Counted from the first letter of the stretch, positions 6,895-16,416 are shown. The stretch is DNA of 64,000 nt from Flavobacterium sp. UBA7665 (GCA_002483285.1 DLHP01000033.1:62001-126000); one strand, 5' to 3'. Translations and numbers: made by a program. The notes: generated by a model not told the origin, from the sequence alone.

Positions 6895-9366
6895 TTAAAA
6901 TTTATAAGAGAAGTTCGCCGAGACGTTTCTGGGCGCAAGCGGGTGGATTGTTGACCAACCGTCATAAGCCTGCTTGTTGGTGATGTTGTTTACCTTTATG
7001 GTGAGTTGGTAATTCTCGAATCCGTAAAAAGCAGATGCATTGATCATGGTGTAGTCGGGCAGGGTGAAGACGCCCGCCTTGGTGCGGTTCATGATCTTGT
7101 TTTCGCTGGCGTGGTTTCCGCCGAAGCCCAAACCAAAACCGTTGAGTTTCCCCGAAAATTTATAGCTCGCCCAAAGGTTCGCGAGGTTTTGCGGACCTGC
7201 ACTTTCTGGTCGGTGTCCTACAAAATCAGGATCACCCGAGGTAAGCAGCGCGTCATTGTAGCTGTAGCCCATAGAAATGTTGAGCCCGTTGATGGGATTG
7301 GCTACAATTTCGGCTTCAAAACCTTTGTTTTCCTGCGCGCCATCTTGGTAGGAAATCTGGGTGGTCGCGCCATAAACCGTGTAGGCCATGTTTTCTACTT
7401 TGGTATCGTAATAGCTCAGTGTAGCAAACAAGCGGTCTTTGAATAGGTTGAGCTTGGTTCCGAACTCTAACTGATAGGCTTTTTCGGGCGTGTAAGTGCG
7501 CGGCAAACGCGTGCCGTCGGGAAGAATGTCTGTTCCCGGTGTTACATTCAAGAATCCATTCATGTAATTGGCAAAAACCGAAACCTTGTCAATGACCGGC
7601 TGGAACACCAAACCAAATTTGGGTGAAAATGCCGTCTGGTTGAAATCGTCATCTTTAGTCAAAATATCCCCCGCGCTGATGAAACGATCTACACGTAAAC
7701 TGGCCATCGCCGAAAGTGCGGGTGTGATGTTGAGCACATCCGAGACGTACGCGCTGTACACTTCCTGTTTGGTTTTTGACGCGCTCACGCCAGCCGTAGC
7801 GAGCAAGGCAGCAGAACCGGCCTCAGAAAGTACGCCATTGTCGCCGTTGGTCAGGAATAGCGCAGGATCGGTGATGCCAAAGACATTTGCGTTAACGGTT
7901 GGCAAAGGGTCGTTCCCGATATAAATCGAACCGTTGCCCACATAGTTGGTGCCATTGTCGGTATTGGTGCGGTTGAAATAATCGAGGCCGGCCACAATGC
8001 GGTTGCGCAGTTCCCCGATTTTAAAATCGCCGATGAAATTCTGCTGGATATCGGTAGTAAGGCTCGACGCATTCTGATAATTGAAATAACGACCGAGTAC
8101 CACGCCGTCTGTAATGGCCGGGATGTACTGCGTGGTTTCATACAGATAAGAATAATACCCTTTAGACCTCGAGTGGCTCCTGGACAATACGGTCTGCGAG
8201 CTCCATTGCTCAGAAAGTTTGTAAACCATCTGCGCCTGTAGGTTGAACGAAGGCGTTTCTAAGGTAAGCTCATTACTTGTGTACGAACGTTTGCTGTCGT
8301 ATCGCAATTCATTGGTGTTCTTTACGCGAAGCGGTGCGTTGCGATCCAGGAACAGCATAGTTGGGTTGGTGCTCTCGGCACTCATGATTTCGGTGTTGAT
8401 CATAAACAACAAGCGCTCACTGGCCTTATAGGACAATGAAGGCGCTACAAAAAGCGACTTTCTGAAACCAGCGTCCTGAAAACTGTCTTCATTGTGATAA
8501 GCAGCATTCACACGAACGTTAAGCGTCCTGGCGTCATTTACCGGTGTATTCACATCGGCCGTTACACGATTCAGGCCGTAACTACCCGCGGTGTAAGTGA
8601 ACTCGCCACCCAAGTAATCGTATGGTTTTTTTGTGGTGATATTGATAAGCCCGCCATAAGAGATGAGGCTGCTGCCAAATAAGGTGCCCGATGGTCCTTT
8701 GATGACTTCAATCCGTTCAATGTTCGCCGGATCCGGGCTGCCGTTGGTGAGTCCGGGCAAACCGTTGATCATGGTAGGCTGGACCGCAAATCCGCGGAGC
8801 GAGAAATAACCCGCACCATCGCCGCCGCGTCCCGTAGAAACCCAAAGTTGGGTAAGTCCCGGGGCATTTTTGAGTGCGTCGTTGAAATTGGTAACTACCT
8901 GTTCTTTGAGCAATTCGCTGGTGATGGAGGTGTAAACCTGGGCGTTTTCGAGGTTTTTGAGATTCATACGCGACACCTGCTGGCTTTCTTTCCTGGTGAA
9001 AGCATTGGATTTTACTCCGTTAACAGTCACTTCCTTCAGTTCTTCGGAGCTGCGGGTCATGTTAAAATCCTCAATCAGTTCGTCTCCAGATTTCAATTGG
9101 ATGCTGCGTTCTTTGGTGGCGTAACCCACTGCAGAAACTTTGAGAATGTATGATCCGGGTTTGATGTTCACGATTTCGTAAACGCCTTCGGGGTTGGTGA
9201 TGGTTCCGATGGAAGTGCCTTTTAGGGTAACAGAAATGTTTTCGGCAGTTTCATTAACAGGCAGTATGACTTTGCCTTTGAGTGTGGCTTGCTGTGCCCA
9301 CGAATTGGCAGCCAGCAGTAAAAAGATTAGTTGAAAGCAATAGGGTTGAAATAGTTTTTTGCGCAT
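6895..9366 (-). CDS. TonB-dependent siderophore receptor
   Basis: An 823-residue outer-membrane receptor: signal peptide 1-25, a carboxypeptidase-regulatory-like domain at about 27-110 (GKVILPVNETAENISVTLKG onward) as common in Bacteroidota, a plug domain at about 130-245 with YFSLRGFAVQPTMINGLPG and RIEVIKGPSGTLFGS, and a 22-strand barrel ending in aromatic FSYKF. The plug wording fits the siderophore (FhuA/FoxA-like) subgroup, as opposed to SusC-like sugar receptors; no SusD partner is present. It heads a two-gene operon with the PepSY protein and has two Fur-box-like palindromes around its promoter. The exact ligand is unknown. Confidence 0.92.
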   Translation of the reverse strand: MRKKLFQPYCFQLIFLLLAANSWAQQATLKGKVILPVNETAENISVTLKGTSIGTITNPEGVYEIVNIKPGSYILKVSAVGYATKERSIQLKSGDELIEDFNMTRSSEELKEVTVNGVKSNAFTRKESQQVSRMNLKNLENAQVYTSITSELLKEQVVTNFNDALKNAPGLTQLWVSTGRGGDGAGYFSLRGFAVQPTMINGLPGLTNGSPDPANIERIEVIKGPSGTLFGSSLISYGGLINITTKKPYDYLGGEFTYTAGSYGLNRVTADVNTPVNDARTLNVRVNAAYHNEDSFQDAGFRKSLFVAPSLSYKASERLLFMINTEIMSAESTNPTMLFLDRNAPLRVKNTNELRYDSKRSYTSNELTLETPSFNLQAQMVYKLSEQWSSQTVLSRSHSRSKGYYSYLYETTQYIPAITDGVVLGRYFNYQNASSLTTDIQQNFIGDFKIGELRNRIVAGLDYFNRTNTDNGTNYVGNGSIYIGNDPLPTVNANVFGITDPALFLTNGDNGVLSEAGSAALLATAGVSASKTKQEVYSAYVSDVLNITPALSAMASLRVDRFISAGDILTKDDDFNQTAFSPKFGLVFQPVIDKVSVFANYMNGFLNVTPGTDILPDGTRLPRTYTPEKAYQLEFGTKLNLFKDRLFATLSYYDTKVENMAYTVYGATTQISYQDGAQENKGFEAEIVANPINGLNISMGYSYNDALLTSGDPDFVGHRPESAGPQNLANLWASYKFSGKLNGFGLGFGGNHASENKIMNRTKAGVFTLPDYTMINASAFYGFENYQLTIKVNNITNKQAYDGWSTIHPLAPRNVSANFSYKF

Positions 9367-9372
9367 CGGTTT

Positions 9373-9395
9373 TTATTTAGAATGATTTTTAATAA
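9373..9395. promoter_or_regulatory. Proximal Fur-box-like palindrome
   Basis: A 23-bp AT-rich palindrome centred on G9384 with 9 of 11 pairs; its outer arms are TTATT and AATAA. It lies 3-25 bp downstream of the -7 element, over the expected transcription start, where a bound repressor would block initiation. Confidence 0.55.
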
Positions 9396-9397
9396 TG

Positions 9398-9428
9398 CAA
9401 ATGTATCGAAGCGCAACGATACATCCAA
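9398..9428 (-). promoter_or_regulatory. Promoter of the siderophore receptor operon
   Basis: On the minus strand TTG (9426-9428) is followed by 20 bases and TACATTTG (9398-9405), a full match to TTG-N17-23-TAnnTTTG. The spacer contains a perfect 8-bp inverted repeat, ATGTATCG at 9401-9408 and CGATACAT at 9417-9424. Confidence 0.7.
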
Positions 9429-9429
9429 A

Positions 9430-9452
9430 TTATTTTTATTGATTCTAAATAA
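9430..9452. promoter_or_regulatory. Distal Fur-box-like palindrome
   Basis: A second 23-bp palindrome, centred on G9441, with outer arms TTATTT and AAATAA and 8 of 11 pairs. It begins directly upstream of the -33 element, so the two palindromes bracket the promoter. Confidence 0.55.
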
Positions 9453-9496
9453 AAATACTAACATAAATTACTGAGGTTTGACAATCATATTGTTGC

Positions 9497-9526
9497 AAAA
9501 AAAAACCACCCGAATCTGTGGGTGGC
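9497..9526 (-). terminator. Terminator of the RND efflux operon
   Basis: On the minus strand CCACCC-ACAGATTC-GGGTGG is followed by a run of nine T, 20 bp after the stop of the RND pump gene. Confidence 0.8.
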
Positions 9527-9545
9527 TTTATATGATGAATTTTGG

Positions 9546-12500
9546 TTATGCTTCTGATGCTTCCAGATCGCGGCTTCGCTGCCTGCGGTCGCGCAACCAG
9601 TATTTGGTGCGTTTCACGAGGTAGAACATCACCGGAACCATGACCAAGGTCAATACCGTGGCGTAAGTTAGTCCAAAGATGATGGTCCAGGCGAGTGGTC
9701 CCCAGAAAATCACGTTGTCACCACCCAGGAACACATGCGGATTCAAATCGGTGATAAGCGAGAAGAAGTCAAAGTTGAGCCCTATCGCCAGCGGAATCAA
9801 TCCTAAAACCGCCGTCAAAGCCGTCAACAATACGGGACGCAGACGCGATTTACCCGATTCGATGATGACATCCTTGATTTCTTCGAGTGTCAGGTCATCG
9901 TGCGATTTTACGTCTTTTTCATGCACTTTCTCATCGAGCAAGAGCACGAAGAAGTCCATCAGTACGATACCGTTCTTGACCACAATTCCCGCGAGCGAGA
10001 TGATTCCCATCATCGTCATTAGTATCACAAAATCCATGTTGGCGATCACATATCCGTAGAAAACACCGCTAAAACTCAACAGTACCGTGAACAGAATCAC
10101 GATTGTTTTGGAAACCGAGTTGAACTGCAATACGATAATAATCATAATACCGGCCATAGCCAGGAATAGCGCATACATCAAGAAACTCTGGTTCTTGCCT
10201 TGCTCCTCCTGTACGCCCGAGAACGAGTAACTCACATCACGCGGCATCTGGTAACCGGTAAGGTCGGCCTGGATTTGCTTAGTGATCTCATCGCCATTAA
10301 AACCCGTGAGCACGTTAGAATAAATCGTCATGATCCTTTTCTGGTTCTTGCGTTTGATCATGTTGTAGGTCTCGGTTTTTTCTGTCGTAGACACCCCCGA
10401 AATCGGAACCTGTACAATCTGCCCATTGTTCTGGTTTCTAAACGTAAGCGACTGGTTGAACAATACGCTTTCGTTCTTGCGCTGGTCTTCCTGCATACGC
10501 ATCACGATGTTGTAATCATCATCGCCTTCCTTATAGGTTGAGATTTCCTGTCCGTAAACCGAGCGGCGCAGGTTAAATCCGAGTTGGCCCGTAGAAACGC
10601 CCAAACTTCCGGCGTTGACGCGGTCTACTTTTACTTCAAGCTCAGGGCTTTCCTTGTTCACGTCGACTTGCAAACGCTCAATCCCGGGAATGTTTTTGGC
10701 GTTGATGAATGCGATCATCTTATCGGCTTCCTTGAGCATTTGATCATAATCTAGCCCGGTCAATTGGATACTGATCGGATAACCGGCTGGCGGACCATCG
10801 GCATTTTTCTCAACAATTACAGAAGCGCCCGGAATACCCTTAACCTTGCTGCGGATTTCCTCAAGAATGTCTGCCGTGCTCACGCCGCGACGGAACTTGA
10901 ACTCCGAGAAATTCACCGTAACTTTTCCTTTAAACGGAGTTTCAGACGACGATCCTGCATCGACATTGGGATTTCCCGCACCGATTCCTACCTGCGACAC
11001 GATACTTTCTGCGAGGTAATTTTCTTTGGTTTTCGGGTCGATATATTTCTTCATGATGTCAATCACTTGTTTTTCTACGAACAACGTGGCCTTGTTGGTC
11101 TTGCTGATGTCGGTTCCTTGCGGATACTCGATATAAGTGATGACCTGATTTGGGATATTATCCGGGAAGAACAATACTTTCCTCGGGAAAATACCCAACA
11201 AAACAAACGAAAACACCAACATCCCGATGATGCCCAGCAAAGCCAGCCAAGCATTGCGCCCGGTGAGAATTTTAGCCAGGAATCGCATGTATTTCTGTTC
11301 CATCTTTGGGAAGAAACTGTGCTGGAAATCCTGCGTCCATTGGTAAATTTTGAGTCGGTAGAGCCACATCAGCACAAAAGCAATGATGGCCAAATGCCCA
11401 ATACCGCGCATGAGTTTCGAGTCGTAAATATTGCCCAGTACCACAAAAATAATAGCGACAATCGTGAAAATAATCGAGTAGCGTTTGGCCGATTTCTTCG
11501 TGACATTTTTGTCCTCAATATCCATCGATCCACCGGTCATGGCCGCGTTGATTACCATCGCCACAAACAGTGAACCTGTCAGAGTTACCGTGAGCGTAAT
11601 CGGGAAATATTTCATGAATTTACCCATCGTTCCGGGCCACAAAAGGAAAGGTAAGAATGCCATCAGTGTGGTTGCGGTAGACGAAATGACCGGCCAGGCA
11701 ATCTCGCCGATACCAATTTTGGAGGCGTGGTAACGGTCCATGCCTTTCTTCATGTTGGCAAAGACGTTGTCTACCACGACAATCCCGTCATCCACGAGCA
11801 TTCCCAGACCCATAACGAGTCCAAAAAGCACCATGGTATTCAGGGTCAATCCGGCAGCCGACAATATACTAAAGGCAATCATCATCGATAACGGAATCGC
11901 CGCACCCACAAAAAGCGAGTTGCGCAATCCCATTGTAAACATGAGGACAATCATTACCAGGATAATCCCAAAGATGATGTGGTTGGAGAGTTCATCTACC
12001 TGGTGTTCTACCCGTGACGACTGGTCATTGGTCAGTTTAAGGTGCAAGTCGGCTGGCAGGTACGATTTTTTGGCGGTTTCGAGCCGTTCTTTGACTTGCT
12101 CAATGGCCGAAATCATGTTCTGGCTCGCGCGTTTCTTCACGTTGAGCATCACGACTTCTTTACCGCTTTCGCGCGCAAAAGTCGTTTTTTCCTTTTCCTT
12201 GAAGCTCACCGTGGCGATGTCTTTGAGGTACACCGTTCCGCCGTATGATTTCACGATGACGTTTTCAAGTTCTTTGGGGTCTTTGATTTCTCCGATGATT
12301 CTGATGTTGTTCCTCGAACCCTGCGAGATCAAATTTCCGCCCGAAAGCGTCATGTTCTCGTATTTTACGGCGTTTTGGATGTCATCGAATGTGACTTGTG
12401 CGGCGGTCATCTTGAAGATGTCTACGGCGATTTCTACTTCTTTGTCATCCACACCCAGAATCACTACGTCTTTGACTTCGGGGATTTCTTCGAGGTCATC

Positions 12501-13022
12501 CTCAATCAGTTTGCCATAGTCCTTTAGTTGCTGCGTGGTGTAATTGCCTTGAAGGTTGATGTTCAAAATCGGCACTTCTTCTGAAATGTTGAGTTCAAAG
12601 ACGCTCGGTTCTACTTTCCCGCCGTTATCGAGGTTGGGCCAGTCGGTGTCGGCCTTGACCAGGTCTACTTTGTCTTTGGTTTTTTCCTTGGCCTGCTCAA
12701 TAGAGACCTTATCGGCAAATTCTACTACGATCATCCCGTAATCCTGGAACGACGATGAGGTGATCTTGTCTACGCCGCTGATGTTCTTGATTTCCTTTTC
12801 AAGCGGCTTGATGATGAGTTTCTCGACATCTTCGGCCGAATTCCCGGGGAACACAGACGAGATGTAAATTTTATTTTCAATAATCTCCGGGAAATCCTCG
12901 CGCGGCATGGTGACATACGCGATCAAACCCGTGATGACGATCAATACGGTGAATATATAGACGGTGACCCGATTGTCTACTGCCCAGCTTGAAATGCTGA
13001 ATTCGTGTTTTTTCTGACTCAT
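9546..13022 (-). CDS. RND efflux pump, inner-membrane permease (AcrB/HAE1-type)
   Basis: A 1158-residue permease with the RND two-half architecture: TM1 near residues 18-38, a large periplasmic loop, TM2-6 at about 340-540, the second loop, and TM8-12 near the C-terminus. The proton-relay acidic pair is present in TM4 (GMLVDDGIVVVDN), and a lysine sits in the second-half helix (AGIVVKNGIVLMDF), so it should be proton-driven. It would form a tripartite pump with the adaptor and TolC-like genes upstream in the same operon. The start is set at ATG 13020-13022 (MSQKKHEF); the longer frame would run through a GGTTGTCGGTTGTCGG tract. The substrate is not predictable; hydrophobic compounds are more likely than metals. 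Confidence 0.92.
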   Translation of the reverse strand: MSQKKHEFSISSWAVDNRVTVYIFTVLIVITGLIAYVTMPREDFPEIIENKIYISSVFPGNSAEDVEKLIIKPLEKEIKNISGVDKITSSSFQDYGMIVVEFADKVSIEQAKEKTKDKVDLVKADTDWPNLDNGGKVEPSVFELNISEEVPILNINLQGNYTTQQLKDYGKLIEDDLEEIPEVKDVVILGVDDKEVEIAVDIFKMTAAQVTFDDIQNAVKYENMTLSGGNLISQGSRNNIRIIGEIKDPKELENVIVKSYGGTVYLKDIATVSFKEKEKTTFARESGKEVVMLNVKKRASQNMISAIEQVKERLETAKKSYLPADLHLKLTNDQSSRVEHQVDELSNHIIFGIILVMIVLMFTMGLRNSLFVGAAIPLSMMIAFSILSAAGLTLNTMVLFGLVMGLGMLVDDGIVVVDNVFANMKKGMDRYHASKIGIGEIAWPVISSTATTLMAFLPFLLWPGTMGKFMKYFPITLTVTLTGSLFVAMVINAAMTGGSMDIEDKNVTKKSAKRYSIIFTIVAIIFVVLGNIYDSKLMRGIGHLAIIAFVLMWLYRLKIYQWTQDFQHSFFPKMEQKYMRFLAKILTGRNAWLALLGIIGMLVFSFVLLGIFPRKVLFFPDNIPNQVITYIEYPQGTDISKTNKATLFVEKQVIDIMKKYIDPKTKENYLAESIVSQVGIGAGNPNVDAGSSSETPFKGKVTVNFSEFKFRRGVSTADILEEIRSKVKGIPGASVIVEKNADGPPAGYPISIQLTGLDYDQMLKEADKMIAFINAKNIPGIERLQVDVNKESPELEVKVDRVNAGSLGVSTGQLGFNLRRSVYGQEISTYKEGDDDYNIVMRMQEDQRKNESVLFNQSLTFRNQNNGQIVQVPISGVSTTEKTETYNMIKRKNQKRIMTIYSNVLTGFNGDEITKQIQADLTGYQMPRDVSYSFSGVQEEQGKNQSFLMYALFLAMAGIMIIIVLQFNSVSKTIVILFTVLLSFSGVFYGYVIANMDFVILMTMMGIISLAGIVVKNGIVLMDFFVLLLDEKVHEKDVKSHDDLTLEEIKDVIIESGKSRLRPVLLTALTAVLGLIPLAIGLNFDFFSLITDLNPHVFLGGDNVIFWGPLAWTIIFGLTYATVLTLVMVPVMFYLVKRTKYWLRDRRQRSRDLEASEA

Positions 13023-13024
13023 AT

Positions 13025-13095
13025 ATTTTGGTTGTTGGTTGTCGGTTGTCGGTTGTCGGCTGAGTGTATCAACCGACAACTTTCAACTGTCAAAG
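13025..13095. repeat. Short GGTTGTCGG-type tandem tract
   Basis: Tandem GTTGTCG units with an inverted counterpart (CCGACAAC) lie between hlyD and the RND gene. This type of low-complexity spacer is common between flavobacterial genes; it has no coding potential of note. Confidence 0.5.
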
Positions 13096-13099
13096 ATTT

Positions 13100-14242
13100 T
13101 TAGAAATTCAGTTTCATCCCTTCAGAAATCGTGGCGGCACCTTCTGTAACAATCAATTCATTAGCCGTAAGCCCGCTTAGGATTTCGGTGTAGTTGTTGG
13201 CCGATTGCCCCGTTTTTACCACCACTTTCTTGGCCACGCCTTTTTTCCCGTTGACTTGCTCGGCTACAAAAACAAACTGGTTGTTCTGGCCATCCTGCTG
13301 GATTACACCGGTTGGAACCACAAGCGCATTTTTGGCCGTATAGTCGATGATTTTGAGTTTGGCCACCTGGTTGGGACGCAACAAATTCTCGTTGTTGGGA
13401 ACCGCTACTTCGATACTGAAGGTGCGGTTGTTGGGGTTGATGTTGTTGGCCACCTGGCGGATTTTCCCCACATAGGTTTTGCCAAGCGATGACAGCTCTA
13501 CATCTACAGTAGTTCCCACTTTCAGTTTACCGATATACGATTCGGGAACCGACGTAGACACATACATATTGTTGAGGTTCACCACCCTAACGATGCCTTG
13601 TCCCGGCGCAACGACCGATCCTTTTTCTGTAATGATTTCATCCACAACACCCGTAAATGGCGCCGTGATTACCGTTTTGGCCAGTTGGGCCTTCACTTGC
13701 GAAACCGCTTTTTGTTGGCTCAACATATTGGTTTGTGCCTGCAAATACTGGATCTCCGACCCGATTTTCTGGTCCCACAAACGTTTTTGTCTTTCAAAAG
13801 TTGTCTTGGCCAGTGCGAGTTGGGTTTCGAGTTGTGCCACTTGTTGGCCCAATCCGCCGTCGTCTATTTTACCCAAAACCTGTCCTTTGCTCACTTTTTG
13901 TCCGGCAATTACGTTGAGCGCTACCAATGTCCCTGAAAACTGTGGGTAAACAATGAGGTTTTCTTTGGTATCCACATTTCCCTGCACTTCGAGGTAATGA
14001 TTGAAAACCGTGTCTTGTACCGCCGCTACAGAAACAAGTGCTTCGGCAGCTTTTGTGGTGTCTAGCGTGGCCAAAGCCGCGTCGATTTTGGTGATGTCGG
14101 CTTGCAAAGCGCTCCTTTTGGCTTGGATGGCTTTGAGGTCTTTGGACGCGATGATGGCATCGATGCCCTGGTTGTCTTTTGGGCCGCAAGCTGCCAGCAA
14201 AAGTGCGGTGACGCTTAAGAGCAGTATTCTTTTCGTGGTCAT
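13100..14242 (-). CDS. RND efflux periplasmic adaptor (HlyD/AcrA family lipoprotein)
   Basis: A 380-residue membrane-fusion protein. The signal peptide ends in a lipobox (LLLAAC, cysteine at about residue 19), so it should be lipid-anchored facing the periplasm. A coiled-coil hairpin runs at about 130-185, flanked by lipoyl-like halves (GTLVALNVIAGQKVSKGQVLG and TAPFTGVVDEIITEKGSVV), followed by beta-barrel and membrane-proximal domains. The ATG at 14242 is chosen because the lipoprotein signal begins there; an upstream ATG at 14272 would add ten charged residues. It lies between the tolC-like and RND genes. Confidence 0.9.
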   Translation of the reverse strand: MTTKRILLLSVTALLLAACGPKDNQGIDAIIASKDLKAIQAKRSALQADITKIDAALATLDTTKAAEALVSVAAVQDTVFNHYLEVQGNVDTKENLIVYPQFSGTLVALNVIAGQKVSKGQVLGKIDDGGLGQQVAQLETQLALAKTTFERQKRLWDQKIGSEIQYLQAQTNMLSQQKAVSQVKAQLAKTVITAPFTGVVDEIITEKGSVVAPGQGIVRVVNLNNMYVSTSVPESYIGKLKVGTTVDVELSSLGKTYVGKIRQVANNINPNNRTFSIEVAVPNNENLLRPNQVAKLKIIDYTAKNALVVPTGVIQQDGQNNQFVFVAEQVNGKKGVAKKVVVKTGQSANNYTEILSGLTANELIVTEGAATISEGMKLNF

Positions 14243-14292
14243 GATTGGATTGATTTTCTTATTTGGTCTCATTTTTATAAGGGTTGCGATTG

Positions 14293-15660
14293 TTATTTGT
14301 TGATTACGGTTTCAAGGGTTGCTTTTTTGTTGATGATGTTCACCATAGACTGCAGGTAATTTTGCTGTGCGGTGTACAACTGTCTTTGAGCCTCCGAGAA
14401 ATCGAAGCTTGAAGACAAACCTTCGGTGAATTTGATCTGCTGTTTCTTTTCAATCCTTTCGGCTAGGTTCAGGTTGCTTTTGGCGGTGTTGAATTCCTCA
14501 ATCGAGAACTCGTACTCGCTTTTGGCACTTTCATATTGCAAACGAAGTTTTTGCTCTGATTCTGTAAGTTGGGTTTTGGCTTGTTCAAAAGCAATCTTGG
14601 CTTGTTGCGTCCTTGAACTTCTGGCAAAACTGCTAAAGATGGGGATGTTGAGGTTCACGCCAAAGCTCGAGAAATTGTAGTATTTCTGGTTTTTGAAATA
14701 GAAATTGAAATCTTCATCAAAAGCATTGTAACCAAAATTGAGATTGGCCGAAAGGCTTGGCAACGCTTTGCTTTTTTGCAACTTGTATTCTAAGCGGCGT
14801 TGTTCCTTGAAATTTTCGGCAATCTGGTAGTTCACATTGTTGGTCATATTGAACTCGTCCTTGGCAAAAGCCATGTCAAGGTTGTTAACCGTTAGCTGGT
14901 CTAGCTTGTCGGTGAGAGTCAATTCATCGTTGATGTCAATCCCAACAGCAATCTTAAGCATCTTATAGGCAATATCGAGCGTGCGTTTGGTGTTGTTGAG
15001 GTTGCTCTCTAAAGAAGAAAGTGTGATTTGCAACTGCTCTACATTTTCTTCTTCAATTAAGCCGTTCTTGAAAGTCTCCCTGGTGTCAGAAAAGGTCTTC
15101 GATAAAGTGGCTTTGTTTTTTTCGAGAATCGCGATGCTTTCTTCGGCCAGCAAGACATTTCCGTAAGAACTAATGACCATCTCCTTTACATCGGTAGTGG
15201 TTTTGCGTTTCATGTTCTCATAATATTTGAGGTAGGTTTTAGAAGCCTGCAAAGCCACAATATAAGAGCCGTCAAACAGCAATTGGTTCAAAGTAGCGCG
15301 CGCATTTACCGAATGTTTCGGGCTAAAGGCCACGGCAGCGAAAGTGCCCGCTGGAGCAGTTGGGTCTAAAAATTGCGCCGGAATCACAGAAAGCGGCACA
15401 GCTAGATTGTCGGTATAATCAACATTGGCGGCAATCTGCGGCAATCCACTCGCGGTGGTTTCCCATTTCTTTTGTTTGGCGGCTTCAATATCGCGCGCGG
15501 CGTTAATTGCGCTGTAATTGTGCTCTAAAGCGTGGCTGATGGCCTGTTGCAACGAAAACGAGTACGACTGTTTTTGCTGCAAACCGCCGGTGTTACCCGA
15601 GCCTTGTGCATTTGCTGTGAGTGCAAAAACAATACTGGCGAATAAAATGAACTGTTTCAT
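14293..15660 (-). CDS. TolC family outer-membrane efflux protein
   Basis: A 455-residue protein with a signal peptide of about 18 residues (ending ANAQ). Two OEP repeats are visible as long helical stretches: about 35-230 (QAISHALEHNYSAINAARDIE onward) and about 250-455 (ending QNYLQSMVNIINKKATLETVINK). It is the outer-membrane duct of the tripartite pump with the two following genes. Its stop lies 50 bp before the adaptor and its ATG 21 bp after the tetR stop, so the four genes form one operon. Confidence 0.9.
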   Translation of the reverse strand: MKQFILFASIVFALTANAQGSGNTGGLQQKQSYSFSLQQAISHALEHNYSAINAARDIEAAKQKKWETTASGLPQIAANVDYTDNLAVPLSVIPAQFLDPTAPAGTFAAVAFSPKHSVNARATLNQLLFDGSYIVALQASKTYLKYYENMKRKTTTDVKEMVISSYGNVLLAEESIAILEKNKATLSKTFSDTRETFKNGLIEEENVEQLQITLSSLESNLNNTKRTLDIAYKMLKIAVGIDINDELTLTDKLDQLTVNNLDMAFAKDEFNMTNNVNYQIAENFKEQRRLEYKLQKSKALPSLSANLNFGYNAFDEDFNFYFKNQKYYNFSSFGVNLNIPIFSSFARSSRTQQAKIAFEQAKTQLTESEQKLRLQYESAKSEYEFSIEEFNTAKSNLNLAERIEKKQQIKFTEGLSSSFDFSEAQRQLYTAQQNYLQSMVNIINKKATLETVINK

Positions 15661-15681
15661 AGATTGATTGATATATATTGG

Positions 15682-16263
15682 TTAAAGGTGTTTTTCTAAT
15701 TCTGCGAGGCCTTTTTCGGTGGCAATGGCGCGGGTATGGTATTCAAGGATGGCGAGTTCGAGCTCCTGTGTTTCCTTCTCGCTAATCGTGTTTTCATTGA
15801 CCTGGAACACAAGCGTGTAATAAAAGCGCGTGACAGTTTCTATGTTGAGGTCTTCGCGGTACAAACCCAAGGCGATTCCTTTTACAATGTTCTGTCTGAG
15901 GAAGGTGCTGCAGTCCTCCATCTCCTTGCACATCATTTTGGCGTGGATTTCGGGATAGTGTTTTTTAAGTTGGTACAAAGGCGAAGTATCGGCGGCCTGG
16001 AATAACGTCTTGAACATTTTGCGGATCTCGAAATTTTCTCGGATTGGGTTGTATTGCTGCGAGAGGATGTTCTCGATGGCTACATCAATGGTTTGGTGCA
16101 TCGTCTCAACAGTTTCCTCAATGAGGATTTCCTTGTTGCCAAAATATTTGTAGATGGTTTTTTTAGAAATTCCCATTTCGGCTGCAATGTCATCCATGGT
16201 CACGCTTTTAAAGCCGAGCTTAAGGAACAGGTCTGTTGCTTTGGTGATGATTTTATCTTTCAT
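15682..16263 (-). CDS. TetR family transcriptional regulator
   Basis: A 193-residue repressor-type regulator. The N-terminal helix-turn-helix spans about residues 22-48 (MDDIAAEMGISKKTIYKYFG) and the rest is a helical ligand domain. First gene of the efflux operon, so it probably autoregulates and controls the pump. Its -7 element is at 16295-16302 and a 30-bp inverted repeat at 16306-16335 is a strong operator candidate. The inducer is unknown. Confidence 0.92.
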   Translation of the reverse strand: MKDKIITKATDLFLKLGFKSVTMDDIAAEMGISKKTIYKYFGNKEILIEETVETMHQTIDVAIENILSQQYNPIRENFEIRKMFKTLFQAADTSPLYQLKKHYPEIHAKMMCKEMEDCSTFLRQNIVKGIALGLYREDLNIETVTRFYYTLVFQVNENTISEKETQELELAILEYHTRAIATEKGLAELEKHL

Positions 16264-16294
16264 TTTAGGGAATGCGTATTGTTAAATTTTGGGG

Positions 16295-16302
16295 CAAAAG
16301 TA
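16295..16302 (-). promoter_or_regulatory. -7 element of the tetR-efflux operon
   Basis: TACTTTTG on the minus strand matches TAnnTTTG, 31 bp upstream of the tetR ATG. Confidence 0.55.
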
Positions 16303-16305
16303 ACA

Positions 16306-16335
16306 TGGAAACTTTTAACACGAAAATAGTTTCCA
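16306..16335. promoter_or_regulatory. Candidate TetR operator
   Basis: Perfect 8-bp inverted repeat TGGAAACT (16306-16313) and AGTTTCCA (16328-16335) with a 14-bp spacer. It lies 3 bp upstream of the tetR -7 element, between tetR and the divergent polyprenyl synthase gene, so bound protein would cover the promoter. Confidence 0.6.
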
Positions 16336-16416
16336 AAGTTTTTACATTTATTTAACATTTGATTTACACTGTTTGTAATGCGCGGCGAATGCTGTACCTT
16401 AGCCGAAAATTTTGCT

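Noticed and set aside
10764..12519. Long plus-strand frames opposite the RND pump gene
   Set aside because: They are antisense to an intact, well-conserved permease and show no domain; long shadow frames are common opposite such genes.
13025..13095. Operator or origin-type iterons upstream of the RND gene
   Set aside because: The GTTGTCGG tract is low-complexity, irregular and of a kind common in flavobacterial spacers; a similar tract is found near 47505-47570.
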